The notes: a model not told the origin generated them from the sequence alone. DNA of 64,000 bases from Prochlorococcus sp. AG-363-N20 (GCA_003280105.1 QCFX01000003.1:59792-123791), one strand, 5' to 3'; shown: positions 38,890 through 48,511, counted from the stretch's first letter. Numbers and translations are program-made.

Positions 38890-39708
38890 CTATTGATCTT
38901 TTGAAGAGACAGGAGGCCAATTACTCTCCATCAAATTTGTTAGAAGCTTAGTCCAATGACTTACTAATAATTCCTCAAGATCCTTTCCTAGCGAAGGGTT
39001 TGAGTCCCTGCTGTCCCCAATAACACCACTTTCACTAAGGTCTTCAGTAATCCATGCCCAAGGGGCTGCACCTTCCAGGCTCCATCCTTGAGGAGGAGTT
39101 GCAACAGCATGCTCAGACATATGGTCTCCATCAAAAGGGCGTTCACATCCAACGAGATCTGGGGCTAGCGCCAACATCAAGCTGGTTTCTGCAAGACCAG
39201 CATGCAGTCCAACTTCTGTCTCCTGATTTGGCAAAAGGTTTTCTAAAGCAGGTACTCCACTCCAAAGAAAACAAGGAAGAACAGCCATTGATGGACATTG
39301 AACTCTTAGTTGCCTTGCCGCAGCTTGTAATAAGCCAATTTGTCCACCATGAGCATTGAAAAACATTAACCGCCTAAATCCCATTGCTGAGACTTGTTTC
39401 CCAATATCCATCACCAAATCCAATAAAAGATTTGCTGAGATTGAAATGCTGCCTGGGAAAGATGAATGTTCTGGAGAAAATCCAACTGCTTGAGTTGGAA
39501 GACTCCAAATAGGAGTCGCATCAGGCAATCCATCAAGAACTGCTTCCAAAATTCTCTCAGAGAAAAACGTATCAGTAACTAAAGGTAAATGTGGCCCATG
39601 TTGCTCACAAGCACCAAAAGGCCAAACCAAAGTTGCGCCATCCCTTTTTGCCGCCTCTTCAGCCTTTGGCCAAGTGAGGTGATCAAAGCGCCGAAGTTGA
39701 GAAGTCAT
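38890..39708 (-). CDS. creatininase-family amidohydrolase
   Basis: 272 residues. The metal-site motifs are intact: 'WPFGACEQHGPHLPLVTDTFFSERI' (Glu, His and Asp ligands, ~29-53), 'FFNAHGGQIGLLQAA' and 'GLHAGLAETSLMLAL' (His/Glu). Family members hydrolyse cyclic amides such as creatinine or act in cofactor maturation; the substrate in cyanobacteria is not known to me. It lies upstream of ado on the same strand (85-base gap) and is divergent from the S1-domain gene. Confidence 0.83.
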   Translation of the reverse strand: MTSQLRRFDHLTWPKAEEAAKRDGATLVWPFGACEQHGPHLPLVTDTFFSERILEAVLDGLPDATPIWSLPTQAVGFSPEHSSFPGSISISANLLLDLVMDIGKQVSAMGFRRLMFFNAHGGQIGLLQAAARQLRVQCPSMAVLPCFLWSGVPALENLLPNQETEVGLHAGLAETSLMLALAPDLVGCERPFDGDHMSEHAVATPPQGWSLEGAAPWAWITEDLSESGVIGDSRDSNPSLGKDLEELLVSHWTKLLTNLMESNWPPVSSKDQ

Positions 39709-39783
39709 GGAAATCTCAGTCGCTTATGTAAACAAACTAACCTTGCCTGTAAGAATGACCAATCAACTTTCAGAAAGGCTCTC

Positions 39784-41079
39784 ATGGCCGGAGCAGACAA
39801 TCCGCAGCCAAAAAGGCTTAAAAAGCCTACAAGGCCAGGGGCTGAAGCTCCTCGCAAGCCCTTGCAGGTAATGCATATCAGCAAAAAAGAAGCGCAACAA
39901 GAGTCCAAACAAGAACCTCTTCAAGATATTGCTCATCAAAAAGAAGAAGCAAATGGATCAATTTCCTCAACCACTAAACATCAAGAGAAATCAACCCTCA
40001 GCCCTTTTTCAGAGAGCTCCTCATTCAAGAAGTCTGATGTAAATCAAGATAATTTCGACAATATTTCAATGGCAGATCTTCTAGGTCCGCCAGACGAATC
40101 AAATAAAGGTTCAACAAAAGTCCAATTAGAAAAAACTCAAAGAAGTGTTGATGACTTCGATTTTGATGAAGATGCTTTCTTGGCTGCTCTTGACGAGAAC
40201 GAGCCCATTGGGAACACCGGTGAAATCGCTACGGGTGAAGTTATAGGCATAGAAAGTGATGGGGTGTATGTGGATATAGGAGGTAAAGCGCCTGGATTTA
40301 TGCCAAAAAAAGAATGTGGTCTTGGAGTTATTACTAATCTCAAAGAAAGATTTCCAAAAGGATTAGAAGTTGAAGTACTTGTTACACGTGAACAAAATGC
40401 AGATGGGATGGTAACCATAAGTTGTAGAGCTCTGGCTCTTAGAAAAAGTTGGGAGAGAGTTCGAGAGCAAGAAAAGGAGGGAAAAGTTGTACAAGTGAAA
40501 GTGAATGGTTTTAACAGGGGAGGAGTTACATGCGATTTAGAGGGACTTAGAGGGTTTATTCCGCGTTCTCAATTAGATGATGGAGAAAACCATGAAAATT
40601 ATGTTGGGAAGACGGTTGGAGTTGCTTTTCTAGAAGTTAACCCTGACACAAGGAAATTGGTCCTATCTCAAAAACGAGCTGTTGTAGCAACCCGTCTGGC
40701 AGAGCTAAAAGTTGGACAACTTGTAGAAGGGAAAGTTGCCTCAGTTAAACCATATGGATTCTTTGTAGATCTTGGAGGTGCAAGTGGGCTTCTACATCAG
40801 TCAATGATTACAAATGGAAGCATTAGATCACTTAGGCAGGTGTTCAGCCAAGGAGATCCAATTAAAGCAATTATTGTAGAACTAGACCCTGGAAGAGGGA
40901 GGATAAGTCTAAACACAGCTCTACTTGAAGGACCTCCAGGCGAACTACTATCTGATAAAGAAAAAGTAATGAAGGAAGCAGAAGAAAGGGCTGATAAAGC
41001 TCGTAAAGCTATCCAAGAGAAACAAGATAAAAAGATAGAAGAAAAAGAAAATTCTCAAACATTAGCTAATAAAGATTAA
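39784..41079 (+). CDS. S1-domain RNA-binding protein (second ribosomal protein S1 type)
   Basis: I take ATG 39784 ('MAGADNPQPKRLKKPTRPG', 431 residues) because the longer frame runs back across the start of the divergent creatininase-family gene. A ~130-residue low-complexity charged N-terminus is followed by three S1 domains ('GEIATGEVIGIESDGVYVDIGG', 'GKVVQVKVNGFNRGGVTCDLEG', 'GQLVEGKVASVKPYGFFVDLGG') and a Lys/Glu-rich tail. It resembles the cyanobacterial short S1 or Nbp1-type protein, acting in mRNA binding or translation. Tab2 follows by three bases, another translation factor, supporting that role. Confidence 0.85.
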   Translation: MAGADNPQPKRLKKPTRPGAEAPRKPLQVMHISKKEAQQESKQEPLQDIAHQKEEANGSISSTTKHQEKSTLSPFSESSSFKKSDVNQDNFDNISMADLLGPPDESNKGSTKVQLEKTQRSVDDFDFDEDAFLAALDENEPIGNTGEIATGEVIGIESDGVYVDIGGKAPGFMPKKECGLGVITNLKERFPKGLEVEVLVTREQNADGMVTISCRALALRKSWERVREQEKEGKVVQVKVNGFNRGGVTCDLEGLRGFIPRSQLDDGENHENYVGKTVGVAFLEVNPDTRKLVLSQKRAVVATRLAELKVGQLVEGKVASVKPYGFFVDLGGASGLLHQSMITNGSIRSLRQVFSQGDPIKAIIVELDPGRGRISLNTALLEGPPGELLSDKEKVMKEAEERADKARKAIQEKQDKKIEEKENSQTLANKD

Positions 41080-41082
41080 AAG

Positions 41083-41979
41083 ATGTCTGATTCAAACCTC
41101 AAAAATATAAATCCGCCATTCAAAGCAGATTGGGAATTGGATTTCTATTCACGTCCCATAATTGAACCAGATGGGAAAAAGCGCTGGGAGTTGCTTATTA
41201 CAAGCACAGAAGAAATATCTCGAGAGAATCAATTCCGTTGGGTAAAAATATGCCCAGCAGGTGAAGTCAATTCTTTGTGGCTAGGTGATGCACTTTTGGA
41301 AGCGATAGAAGAGGCTAAGAACCAAGGGTGGGAAGCCCCTTTAAGAATTAGAAGCTGGCGAGCATCGATGAAAACAATGGTTAAAAAAGCCGCCGAAAAA
41401 GTTGGTGTAGATATCGTCGCCAGCAGAAGAACTTATTCTCTTCTTGATTGGTTAGCTGAAAGAGAAGCAAATTTATATCCAACACAAAAAGGCTACATGG
41501 CTGGTCCAATAGCACCTCCAGCAGCCCGAATAGTCAACCAAGCAGTTCCCCTTCCTGAAGCAGTCAGAGGAGATGCCTGGAGCTTTGCCTCTCTGCCTTT
41601 AGTGGCCCTAAAGGAAGCAGAAGAATGGCCAATGGAATTCAGTGGACTAATCCCAATCAAAAATATTACTGATGAATCAATCCCAATTCCTGGGTTAAGA
41701 CTTTTCAGCAAAAGCCGAGCTCTAGCACTAGCCGGATGGCTAGGAGGCCTTGAGCCAGTCAAGCTGGTTGTAGAAGGAAGGCAACTCCTTCTTGAAGCGG
41801 GGCAAGAAGATAGATGGCTTGTAACAGATATGTCTGAGGCTGCAGCAGAAAATGCAAAAAAAGCATTTTCAAATTCATATAACAAAGCAAATGGGCTTCA
41901 ATTTATATCAATTCAAACCACTCCTGAAGAACAACGATTTACAGGTTTTTGGATGCTTCGTGATTTCCCTGGAGTCTAA
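41083..41979 (+). CDS. Tab2/Atab2-family RNA-binding protein
   Basis: 298 residues. The start 'ADWELDFYSRPIIEPDGKKRWELLI' and the C-terminal 'QTTPEEQRFTGFWMLRDFPGV' are diagnostic for the Tab2 family, known from chloroplasts, where it binds the psaB mRNA leader and supports photosystem I translation. Cyanobacterial homologues are conserved; the role here is inferred. It is preceded within three bases by the S1-domain gene and followed within three by the PgeF-like gene, so the three form one operon. Confidence 0.9.
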   Translation: MSDSNLKNINPPFKADWELDFYSRPIIEPDGKKRWELLITSTEEISRENQFRWVKICPAGEVNSLWLGDALLEAIEEAKNQGWEAPLRIRSWRASMKTMVKKAAEKVGVDIVASRRTYSLLDWLAEREANLYPTQKGYMAGPIAPPAARIVNQAVPLPEAVRGDAWSFASLPLVALKEAEEWPMEFSGLIPIKNITDESIPIPGLRLFSKSRALALAGWLGGLEPVKLVVEGRQLLLEAGQEDRWLVTDMSEAAAENAKKAFSNSYNKANGLQFISIQTTPEEQRFTGFWMLRDFPGV

Positions 41980-41982
41980 AGC

Positions 41983-42825
41983 TTGAGAGTTTCACAAACT
42001 TCTAATTGGTTATTATCCTGGCAAAACAAAAAAAGGTCTATAAGATCAAAAGATTGGAGCTGGCTTAACAGTCAAAAAAAATCATTTCTTTGCTCTAACC
42101 TTCTTGGAGAAAGTGGTATTGAGCATGGTTTTTTTACAAATCATTGGAACACTCATTCCCCTGTCGAAATAACTAAAAACTTAAACTCATTTCTAACAAT
42201 CCACGATGTCACTCAAGTCCATGGAAACATCATATTAGAAGCCTCTAAATCATATAATGAGAGAAAGCTTGAGGCTGATGGTTTAATTAGTGACGAGAAA
42301 GGTCAAAGCCTTTGGATATACACTGCAGATTGCCTTCCTGTCTTATTTGCTGATACTCAAGAAGGGCATGTTGCTGCTATACATGCTGGATGGAGGGGTA
42401 TAAAAAATGGCATTCTAATAAAAGCCATCAATAAATTTGAGGATTTAGGCATAAAAAAGAGTTCACTTATTATTGCTCTTGGTCCATCTATAACGAAAGA
42501 AAAATATCAAATTGATATTTCAGTAGCCATGGATATTGCAAAGTCAATTAATATGGAAGTTGATCATTTTCATTTCCATCCAGACAATCCAAATCCTGAA
42601 CAGTTTATCAATAAAATTTTTAGCCACGAAAATATTCACGGCAAATTATTTCTAGACATTAAAGAGGCTGCAAAAAGGCAACTAATGTTGTCGGGCTTAA
42701 TTAAAAGCCAAATAGCCGTTAGCCCTTATTGTACATTTTCTGACGAGGACCTTTTTTACTCCTGGAGAAGAGATCATATCCGAAGAAGTCAATGGAGTTA
42801 TATTGCTTCTGGAATGAGAAAATAA
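41983..42825 (+). CDS. PgeF/YfiH-family (multicopper-oxidase-like) protein
   Basis: 280 residues with a TTG start. 'GIEHGFFTNHWN', 'QVHGN', 'EADGLISDEKGQSLWIYTADCLPVLF', 'VAAIHAGWRGIKNGILIKAI' and 'SPYCTFSDEDLFYSWRRD' include the conserved His and Cys residues of the YfiH family. In Escherichia coli PgeF edits peptidoglycan precursors with wrong residues, and homologues act as purine-nucleoside-processing enzymes; which applies here is not known. It ends the S1-Tab2-PgeF operon. Confidence 0.85.
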   Translation: MRVSQTSNWLLSWQNKKRSIRSKDWSWLNSQKKSFLCSNLLGESGIEHGFFTNHWNTHSPVEITKNLNSFLTIHDVTQVHGNIILEASKSYNERKLEADGLISDEKGQSLWIYTADCLPVLFADTQEGHVAAIHAGWRGIKNGILIKAINKFEDLGIKKSSLIIALGPSITKEKYQIDISVAMDIAKSINMEVDHFHFHPDNPNPEQFINKIFSHENIHGKLFLDIKEAAKRQLMLSGLIKSQIAVSPYCTFSDEDLFYSWRRDHIRRSQWSYIASGMRK

Positions 42826-42868
42826 CAATTGGTTGGTTTAAATGTTTTAAACAAATAATTATTTAAGA

Positions 42869-43243
42869 TCAACATGTTTCCCTGGCAAAGCCCTCTGAAG
42901 AAAGAAGCTTTCCTAAGTCCTTGTCATTTTCTAATTTCAAAACACCTGCAATAAGATTACCGTTTTCAATCCCTTTAGGCTTCAAATTTACCTTTGTTCC
43001 CCTTGGAAGCTCCATTTTTAGAAACCTCATTGCAGCCATTTCCTGAGTTGGGTTTATTTCTTGACAAGCTATTTGAACACTAAAAGTTCTATTCCTATCA
43101 CCTACTTGCAAAAGATTTGACGACCGAACTTGCAACACTTCAGCGGCAAAAGTGTTACACGGGGTGAGTGCAAACAAAAGCGTAATTAATGCTATCAAGC
43201 AAAGTCTATAAATATTTAAAGTGAGGTCCCACATTCTGGACAA
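42869..43243 (-). CDS. secreted SNase-like domain protein
   Basis: 124 residues with a signal peptide (hydrophobic 'LCLIALITLLFALTPCNTFA', likely cut after Ala near residue 33). The mature ~90 residues have the layout of a nuclease-like OB domain ('VLQVRSSNLLQVGDRNRTFSVQIACQEI', then 'MELPRGTKVNLKPKG' and 'LAKLL..EGFA'-like end), but the acidic catalytic residues of true staphylococcal nuclease are not obvious. It is probably structural or binding. Its 5' end overlaps the ilvB stop by 28 bases. An internal Met three codons later is an alternative start. Confidence 0.65.
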   Translation of the reverse strand: MSRMWDLTLNIYRLCLIALITLLFALTPCNTFAAEVLQVRSSNLLQVGDRNRTFSVQIACQEINPTQEMAAMRFLKMELPRGTKVNLKPKGIENGNLIAGVLKLENDKDLGKLLSSEGFARETC

Positions 43244-45072
43244 TATTTATGTTCGTTGGGAGTGGTTTTCCCACATGACTGACAAGATCTAGTTAGCTCC
43301 ATAGCAAGTTCAGGGTGAGATGGCAATCCAACCATTTGGGCATTGCTCTTTCCAGGTGGAACCATCGGGTAACAGTTCTCTCCTCTTTTTACATGAATAT
43401 CTATAAGCATTGGGCCTGGATCATCCAACGCTTTTTTTAATTTATTCTTCAAATCTTTGCGGTCTTTAATTATGATTCCTCCAACACCAAAAGCCTTAGC
43501 TAATTCCACAAAATTAGGCTCGCCAGGCAACATATCAGAAGCAGAGTACCTTTGATCATAAAAACTTTCTTGCCACTGACGAACCATCCCTTGCCAATGA
43601 TTATTAACTATGACCACTTTGACGGGAAATTTATACTGAGAAATTGTTCCAAGCTCTTGAATATTCATCAAGATGCTTGCATCTCCTGCGATACAAACAA
43701 CTTCCTCCTGAGGTAACGCCGCCTGAACGCCTAAAGCTGCAGGCATTCCATACCCCATAGTTCCCAAACCAGCACTACTAATCCATTTTCGAGGTCCATT
43801 TCTTAAATATTGAGCCGCCCACATTTGATGCTGTCCTACATCAGTCGTTATATATGCATCTGGAGCTAAATCCCTAATTGCCAAAAGTACTTCTTGAGGA
43901 AAGATCTCCCCTTCATTTGATGGCACCATTAAAGGGTAACGTTTTTTCCAATCACTAATGCGAGCAAGCCATGAAGAGGTCCTTGGTTCTACTTTCTTCT
44001 TTTGATTGCTTAACTCAATCAACATACTCAAACTTTTTCCAACATCTCCCAAAACAGCAACATCTGCTATTCGATTTTTACTAACTTCAGCAGGGTCAAT
44101 TTCAAAATGAATAACTTTTGCGCGAGGAGCAAATGTGTCCAACTTACCTGTGACTCTGTCATCGAACCTTGCTCCAACAGCTATAAGCAAATCGCATTCA
44201 GTCACAGCAAAATTGGCATAAGCCGTGCCATGCATTCCCAACATGCCAACTGAAAGCTCGTGATGCTCATCAAAAGCTCCCTTGCCCATCAAAGTAGAAG
44301 TAACGGGCAACTGATAACGTTCAGCCAATTCAGAAAGGCTTTCATGTGCACCCGCAGAAATAACCCCTCCTCCCGCATAAATGAGAGGGCGTTGCGAGTT
44401 TTCAATAAGCTCTAAAGCTTTAGCAACAGAAGTAGAGTCTGGAAGTTCTGGCAGCTGAAAACCAGGAGGAGAAACAGTCCCAGGCTCTACAGGAACATAG
44501 TTAAATTCCTCTTGCCCAACATCCTTAGGGATATCAATCAAAACAGGCCCTGGACGGCCCGTAGATGCAATCAAAAAAGCCTGGGCAACAACTGAAGCCA
44601 AATCTGCAGGGTCTCTTACAACCCAAGAGTGTTTAACGATTGGCATTGTTATGCCAAAGATGTCAGTTTCTTGGAAGGCGTCAGTACCTATTGCTGCTCG
44701 GGGCACTTGGCCTGTAACAACAACCATAGGGACTGAATCCATCTGAGCTGTCGCGATTCCTGTTACTAAATTTGTTGCTCCTGGACCAGAAGTCCCAAAA
44801 CAAACTCCTACTTTTCCTGTAGCTCGCGCATAACCATCTGCCGCATGAGATCCACCTTGTTCATGTCGAACAAGGATGTGTTTTAACCATCCTTGTTGTT
44901 CAGCCTTATGAACAGCGTCATATATGGGGAGAATCGCGCCTCCAGGATATCCAAAAATGGTATCGACACCGTGCCGACGAAGGGCATCCATAAGGGCATC
45001 AGCCCCTGAGAGAAGTCGATGCTCGTGATTATCTAAATCACCTAGGGACTTAGGTGAAGAAGTCATTGTCAC
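43216..45072 (-). CDS. ilvB: acetolactate synthase large subunit with C-terminal zinc ribbon
   Basis: 618 residues. ThDP enzyme making acetolactate for valine, leucine and isoleucine. The catalytic Glu is in 'VRHEQGGSHAADGYARATGKVG', the FAD-binding middle domain is present, and the ThDP motif is 'GDASILMNIQELGTISQYKFPVKVVIVNN'. After the normal end ('GLPSHPELAMELTRS') the chain continues with a Cys-x-x-Cys...Cys-x-x-Cys tail of ~20 residues that looks like a small zinc ribbon. No ilvN lies adjacent. A possible leader hairpin lies at 45096-45118, ~24 bases upstream of the start. Confidence 0.95.
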   Translation of the reverse strand: MTMTSSPKSLGDLDNHEHRLLSGADALMDALRRHGVDTIFGYPGGAILPIYDAVHKAEQQGWLKHILVRHEQGGSHAADGYARATGKVGVCFGTSGPGATNLVTGIATAQMDSVPMVVVTGQVPRAAIGTDAFQETDIFGITMPIVKHSWVVRDPADLASVVAQAFLIASTGRPGPVLIDIPKDVGQEEFNYVPVEPGTVSPPGFQLPELPDSTSVAKALELIENSQRPLIYAGGGVISAGAHESLSELAERYQLPVTSTLMGKGAFDEHHELSVGMLGMHGTAYANFAVTECDLLIAVGARFDDRVTGKLDTFAPRAKVIHFEIDPAEVSKNRIADVAVLGDVGKSLSMLIELSNQKKKVEPRTSSWLARISDWKKRYPLMVPSNEGEIFPQEVLLAIRDLAPDAYITTDVGQHQMWAAQYLRNGPRKWISSAGLGTMGYGMPAALGVQAALPQEEVVCIAGDASILMNIQELGTISQYKFPVKVVIVNNHWQGMVRQWQESFYDQRYSASDMLPGEPNFVELAKAFGVGGIIIKDRKDLKNKLKKALDDPGPMLIDIHVKRGENCYPMVPPGKSNAQMVGLPSHPELAMELTRSCQSCGKTTPNEHKYCPECGTSL

Positions 45073-45095
45073 GGCTGGGATTTAGCAGACTAGAA

Positions 45096-45118
45096 CCTTA
45101 AGACTAGAGCTCTTAGGG
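45096..45118 (-). promoter_or_regulatory. possible ilvB leader hairpin
   Basis: CCTTAAGA (45096-45103) and TCTTAGGG (45111-45118) pair over eight positions with one non-Watson-Crick pair and a 7-base loop, just upstream of the ilvB start. I see no leader peptide rich in branched-chain residues, so this is only a weak candidate for control. Confidence 0.25.
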
Positions 45119-45336
45119 TAAATTTGCACTAGAACCAATAAAGATGATATGGAGAATTTACTCTTGAAGAGACATATGGCAAGAAATAAAATCTATCAAT
45201 TAATAGAGTAATAAAAGATGTCCTCCTGAATAATTTATGAATTCTTCTCTTAAAGAAAACTCTCCCCAAACCAATTAAGTAAAGTGATAAAAAGTCTCGT
45301 CATTAAATAGATATAAAAATATTTTGATTAAAAATC

Positions 45337-46512
45337 TTAAAGAAGGCCAAGCATATGCAATGGTCCATTCCCTCCTACGATTTCTAATAAGAAGTCTAAA
45401 AACAATATCATTGCTACTCTGCCATTCCAAACTTCTGAACTATTGTTCCAACCCCATTGCCACTTCTCTTGTGGGTAAAGTTTGACTCCAGTTGGCAAAG
45501 AAGATGCCTGATCCAAACTTATCTCTGGCCCTTCTAAAGATCGAACAACTAAATCGGCAAGACCTTCAATAAAAAGTGAGTTCGTATCTAGAGCTTTTAC
45601 TCTTCTAAAGTTAGTTATTCCATTTTTCTTCGCAATCGCGCGATACTCAATATCTATTTCCTGAAGAGTTTCTATATGCTCACTAACAAAGCTTATAGGA
45701 ACCACTACTAAATCATTAATACCTGACTTGCCCAGCTGCTCTAGAACATCTTCGGTATAAGGAGTAAGCCATTCCTCTGGGCCAACTCGACTTTGATAGG
45801 AAAGGGTATAAGGGTTCCTGGTCCCCAAAATTTTCTCTAATTCATCAATTATCAAAACAGAGCATGCCTCTATTTCATTCTGGTATGGGTCGCCTGCCTC
45901 TTCCACATAAATTTTAGGCACCCCATGTGCACTAAAAAAAACATGGGCATCTTTCGGTACTTCGCATAACTCAATTTGAGATGCAATTAATTGAGCCATA
46001 GCTTTTAAATAGGATGGGTGGTCATACCAACTTCGAATACAACGAATAGGTAATTTCTTAAATTCAAGATCTGTTTCTCGCAATCTTTTCAATTCTCGAA
46101 AACTTGAGCCACTAGTACTGATAGAAAAATGGGGATAAAGAGGGAGTACTACGACCTCGTTAATTCCATCAGCCTTAATATCTGCAACGGCAGACTCAGT
46201 GAAAGGGTGCCAATATCGCATCGCAACATATGTAGTTGCGTCAATTCCTTTATTCCGAAGCTGACTTTGCAGCTCTCTTGCTTGTTGCTCAGTAATTCTC
46301 CTTAATGGAGAGCCTCCTCCAATTTCACGATATGCCTTCTGAGATCGACTGCTCCTTCTAGCACTAATCCACCAAGCCAAAGGCTTTTGGAGTGCCTTAA
46401 CAGGGAGTCGAATAATCTCTGGATCTGAAAAAAGATTATATAAAAATGGGCCAACATCCTTTATGCGCTCAGGACCTCCGAGGTTCAATAAGAGGATGCC
46501 GACCCGAGCCAT
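45337..46512 (-). CDS. hemH: ferrochelatase with C-terminal chlorophyll-binding (CAB) segment
   Basis: 391 residues. Inserts iron into protoporphyrin IX to give haem. The start '[30 protein letters not shown]', '[17 protein letters not shown]', '[20 protein letters not shown]' (catalytic His) and '[19 protein letters not shown]' are the family signatures. After ~residue 340 comes a single hydrophobic helix with '[22 protein letters not shown]', a CAB motif (ExxNGRxAM) that binds chlorophyll, as in other cyanobacterial and plant ferrochelatases. This couples haem branch control to chlorophyll status. Divergent from the recombinase (74-base spacer). Confidence 0.95.
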   Translation of the reverse strand: MARVGILLLNLGGPERIKDVGPFLYNLFSDPEIIRLPVKALQKPLAWWISARRSSRSQKAYREIGGGSPLRRITEQQARELQSQLRNKGIDATTYVAMRYWHPFTESAVADIKADGINEVVVLPLYPHFSISTSGSSFRELKRLRETDLEFKKLPIRCIRSWYDHPSYLKAMAQLIASQIELCEVPKDAHVFFSAHGVPKIYVEEAGDPYQNEIEACSVLIIDELEKILGTRNPYTLSYQSRVGPEEWLTPYTEDVLEQLGKSGINDLVVVPISFVSEHIETLQEIDIEYRAIAKKNGITNFRRVKALDTNSLFIEGLADLVVRSLEGPEISLDQASSLPTGVKLYPQEKWQWGWNNSSEVWNGRVAMILFLDFLLEIVGGNGPLHMLGLL

Positions 46513-46586
46513 ATAAAAAAGAAAACCTTATAAGGGGTTGAGGGGAAGGCCCTCAGACGTCAAGGTAGCTACAAAGTTTGGCCTAA

Positions 46587-47747
46587 ATGGATCTAAACAG
46601 CGAACTGGTAAAAATAAATACAGATCTTTCGACAAGAGGGATCAAATTAAGAATTGAGCAAAGGGGCAAAAGACTTAACTTGCGAGGCCCGCTCCCTTCT
46701 AAGGATGGAACAGGAAGATTCATTTCCCAACGCATCAGTCTTTGCATAAATGCTGACCTCGCAGGAGTAAAAGAAGCTGAGCGAAAAATACAATTGGTGC
46801 TTGTTCAATTAGAGCAAAATCAATTCAATTGGAATTATTGGGCAAGTCATGACAACAAAGGCAAAGACACGAAAGAACTGGCTTCGCCACAAAAAGCGAT
46901 CGAAAGTTTTAAATCAACTTTCTTCTCGGACCCAATGCGACGTAGGTCACCAGCGGGGTCAAAAAGCACTTGGACTTCTGCTTATTTGCCATATCTTCGA
47001 AGACTTATAGAGATAGAAAACGAGTTGAAATGTGATTTAAATGCTGATCTTTTTTGCAAAGTTCTTGAAACCTATTCCGAAAACACCAGAAGCAGGCAGC
47101 AATGCGCAACTGCATTAAGTGCATTATCGAATCACATAGAAATAGAGCTTCCAAAAGATTGGAAGGCTCAAGCAAATGGGTATGGACTACACAAAGCACG
47201 CTTTCGTCAATTGCCATCAGACAATTTAATAATCGAAGCCTATGACCTAATACCAAATCCAAAGTGGAAATTAGCTTATGGATTAATGGCTACATATGGA
47301 CTAAGAAACCATGAAATTTTCTTTTGTGACCTTTCATGTTTCAGCAAAAATGGAGACAAAATACTAAGAGTTCTCCCAACGACGAAAACTGGAGAGCATC
47401 AAGTTTGGCCATTTCACCCTCAATGGGTTGACCTCTTTGATTTAGATCAACTTGGACGGAACTTTCCAAGCCTCCCAGAAGTAAAAACAGATTTAACCAA
47501 AACAACCCTTCAACAAGTAGGTCGAAGGGTTGCAGAACAATTTCGTCGATACAAACTTCCAATTACACCTTATGACCTACGCCATGCATGGGCTGTAAGG
47601 ACAATTCATATTGGACTCCCTGATACCGTTGCATCGAGAATGATGGGTCATTCAGTCGCAATTCATACGCGCACTTATCACCATTGGATTACACGTAGAG
47701 ATCAGCAGCAAGCAGTAGATGCAGCTCTATCCAGAAGGATTGCTTAA
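46587..47747 (+). CDS. tyrosine recombinase/phage-integrase family protein
   Basis: 386 residues. Residues ~130-195 form an N-terminal SAM-like DNA-binding domain, and ~205-386 the catalytic domain. Catalytic points are Arg I in 'ATYGLRNHEIFF', box II 'TPYDLRHAWAVRT' (Tyr in place of the usual first His, Arg II present), 'MMGHSVAIHTRTYHHWI' (the His and the nucleophilic Tyr). There is no adjacent tRNA, att-like repeat, excisionase or phage gene, and neighbours on both sides are housekeeping genes, so it looks like a resident gene rather than part of an active element. The first ~130 residues resemble nothing I know. Confidence 0.85.
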   Translation: MDLNSELVKINTDLSTRGIKLRIEQRGKRLNLRGPLPSKDGTGRFISQRISLCINADLAGVKEAERKIQLVLVQLEQNQFNWNYWASHDNKGKDTKELASPQKAIESFKSTFFSDPMRRRSPAGSKSTWTSAYLPYLRRLIEIENELKCDLNADLFCKVLETYSENTRSRQQCATALSALSNHIEIELPKDWKAQANGYGLHKARFRQLPSDNLIIEAYDLIPNPKWKLAYGLMATYGLRNHEIFFCDLSCFSKNGDKILRVLPTTKTGEHQVWPFHPQWVDLFDLDQLGRNFPSLPEVKTDLTKTTLQQVGRRVAEQFRRYKLPITPYDLRHAWAVRTIHIGLPDTVASRMMGHSVAIHTRTYHHWITRRDQQQAVDAALSRRIA

Positions 47748-47811
47748 AATCAATCAATCTCTTCTAACAAAAAGCTCCATTACAAATACAAAATTAATTT
47801 CTCTATACGTC

Positions 47812-48504
47812 ATGGATAAAAAGACAAGTCAAAAAGATTCAGAACTTGAATCGCTAGATAAAAAAGCCACTCAAATAGGCATTGGAGGGCATTCAAAACC
47901 AGTCAAAACTGAAGATGATTATCGAAAAAGAATGCTAAACAGAAAAGAAGTTCAACGCAAAAGGATAGAAAAGAGAGACAAGGAAAAAGGTTTGATTATT
48001 GTTTTTACAGGGCATGGAAAAGGAAAGACGACTGCTGCGCTAGGAATGGCCTTAAGGACTCTTGGACATCAAGAGCGTGTAGCAATAATCCAATTCATAA
48101 AAGGAGGGTGGATGCCAGGAGAAGCAAAAGCACTTCAAGTTTTTGGCGACAAGTTGGCTTGGCATGCCCTTGGTGAAGGGTTTACTTGGGAAACACAAGA
48201 CAGAGAGCGTGACAAGCAATTTGTAACAAAGGCTTGGGAAAAATCAAAATCTTATCTAAAGAGTAAAGACCACAAACTTGTGATACTTGATGAAATCAAC
48301 GTCGCCTTAAAGCTTGGATATATTGAATTAAATGATGTTATAGAAGGACTATCTCAAAGGCCTCCCTTAAGTCATGTTGTTCTCACTGGAAGGAATGCAC
48401 CCAATGCATTAATAGATATTGCTGACCTAGTAACGGAAATGAATTTAATTCATCATCCTTTTAAAGAAAAAGGTGTCAAAGCCCAACCTGGAATAGAGTT
48501 CTAA
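47812..48504 (+). CDS. cobO: cob(I)yrinic acid a,c-diamide adenosyltransferase
   Basis: 230 residues from ATG 47812 ('MDKKTSQKDSELES'); a longer frame back to 47719 overlaps the recombinase and lacks family character. It attaches the adenosyl group to the cobalt of corrinoids in B12 synthesis. The core 'GLIIVFTGHGKGKTTAALGMALRTLGH' is the P-loop, then 'VAIIQFIKGGW', 'LVILDEINVALKLGYI' and 'VVLTGRNAP'. An extended charged N-terminus (~60 residues) is typical of cyanobacterial CobO. It is complete. Confidence 0.93.
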   Translation: MDKKTSQKDSELESLDKKATQIGIGGHSKPVKTEDDYRKRMLNRKEVQRKRIEKRDKEKGLIIVFTGHGKGKTTAALGMALRTLGHQERVAIIQFIKGGWMPGEAKALQVFGDKLAWHALGEGFTWETQDRERDKQFVTKAWEKSKSYLKSKDHKLVILDEINVALKLGYIELNDVIEGLSQRPPLSHVVLTGRNAPNALIDIADLVTEMNLIHHPFKEKGVKAQPGIEF

Positions 48505-48511
48505 ACACTTT

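Noticed and set aside
39589..39783. Longer start of the S1-domain gene, overlapping the divergent creatininase-family gene.
   Set aside because: The upstream codons mirror the other gene; ATG 39784 gives a plausible start outside it.
45119..45336. Possible small genes between ilvB and hemH.
   Set aside because: Only frames of about a dozen codons; no protein-like composition.
47719..47811. Longer cobO start overlapping the recombinase.
   Set aside because: The extra 31 residues lack family character; ATG 47812 gives a typical CobO N-terminus.
46587..48504. Integrase as sign of a prophage or genomic island.
   Set aside because: No phage genes, tRNA or flanking direct repeats; neighbours (hemH, cobO, pyrH) are core genes.
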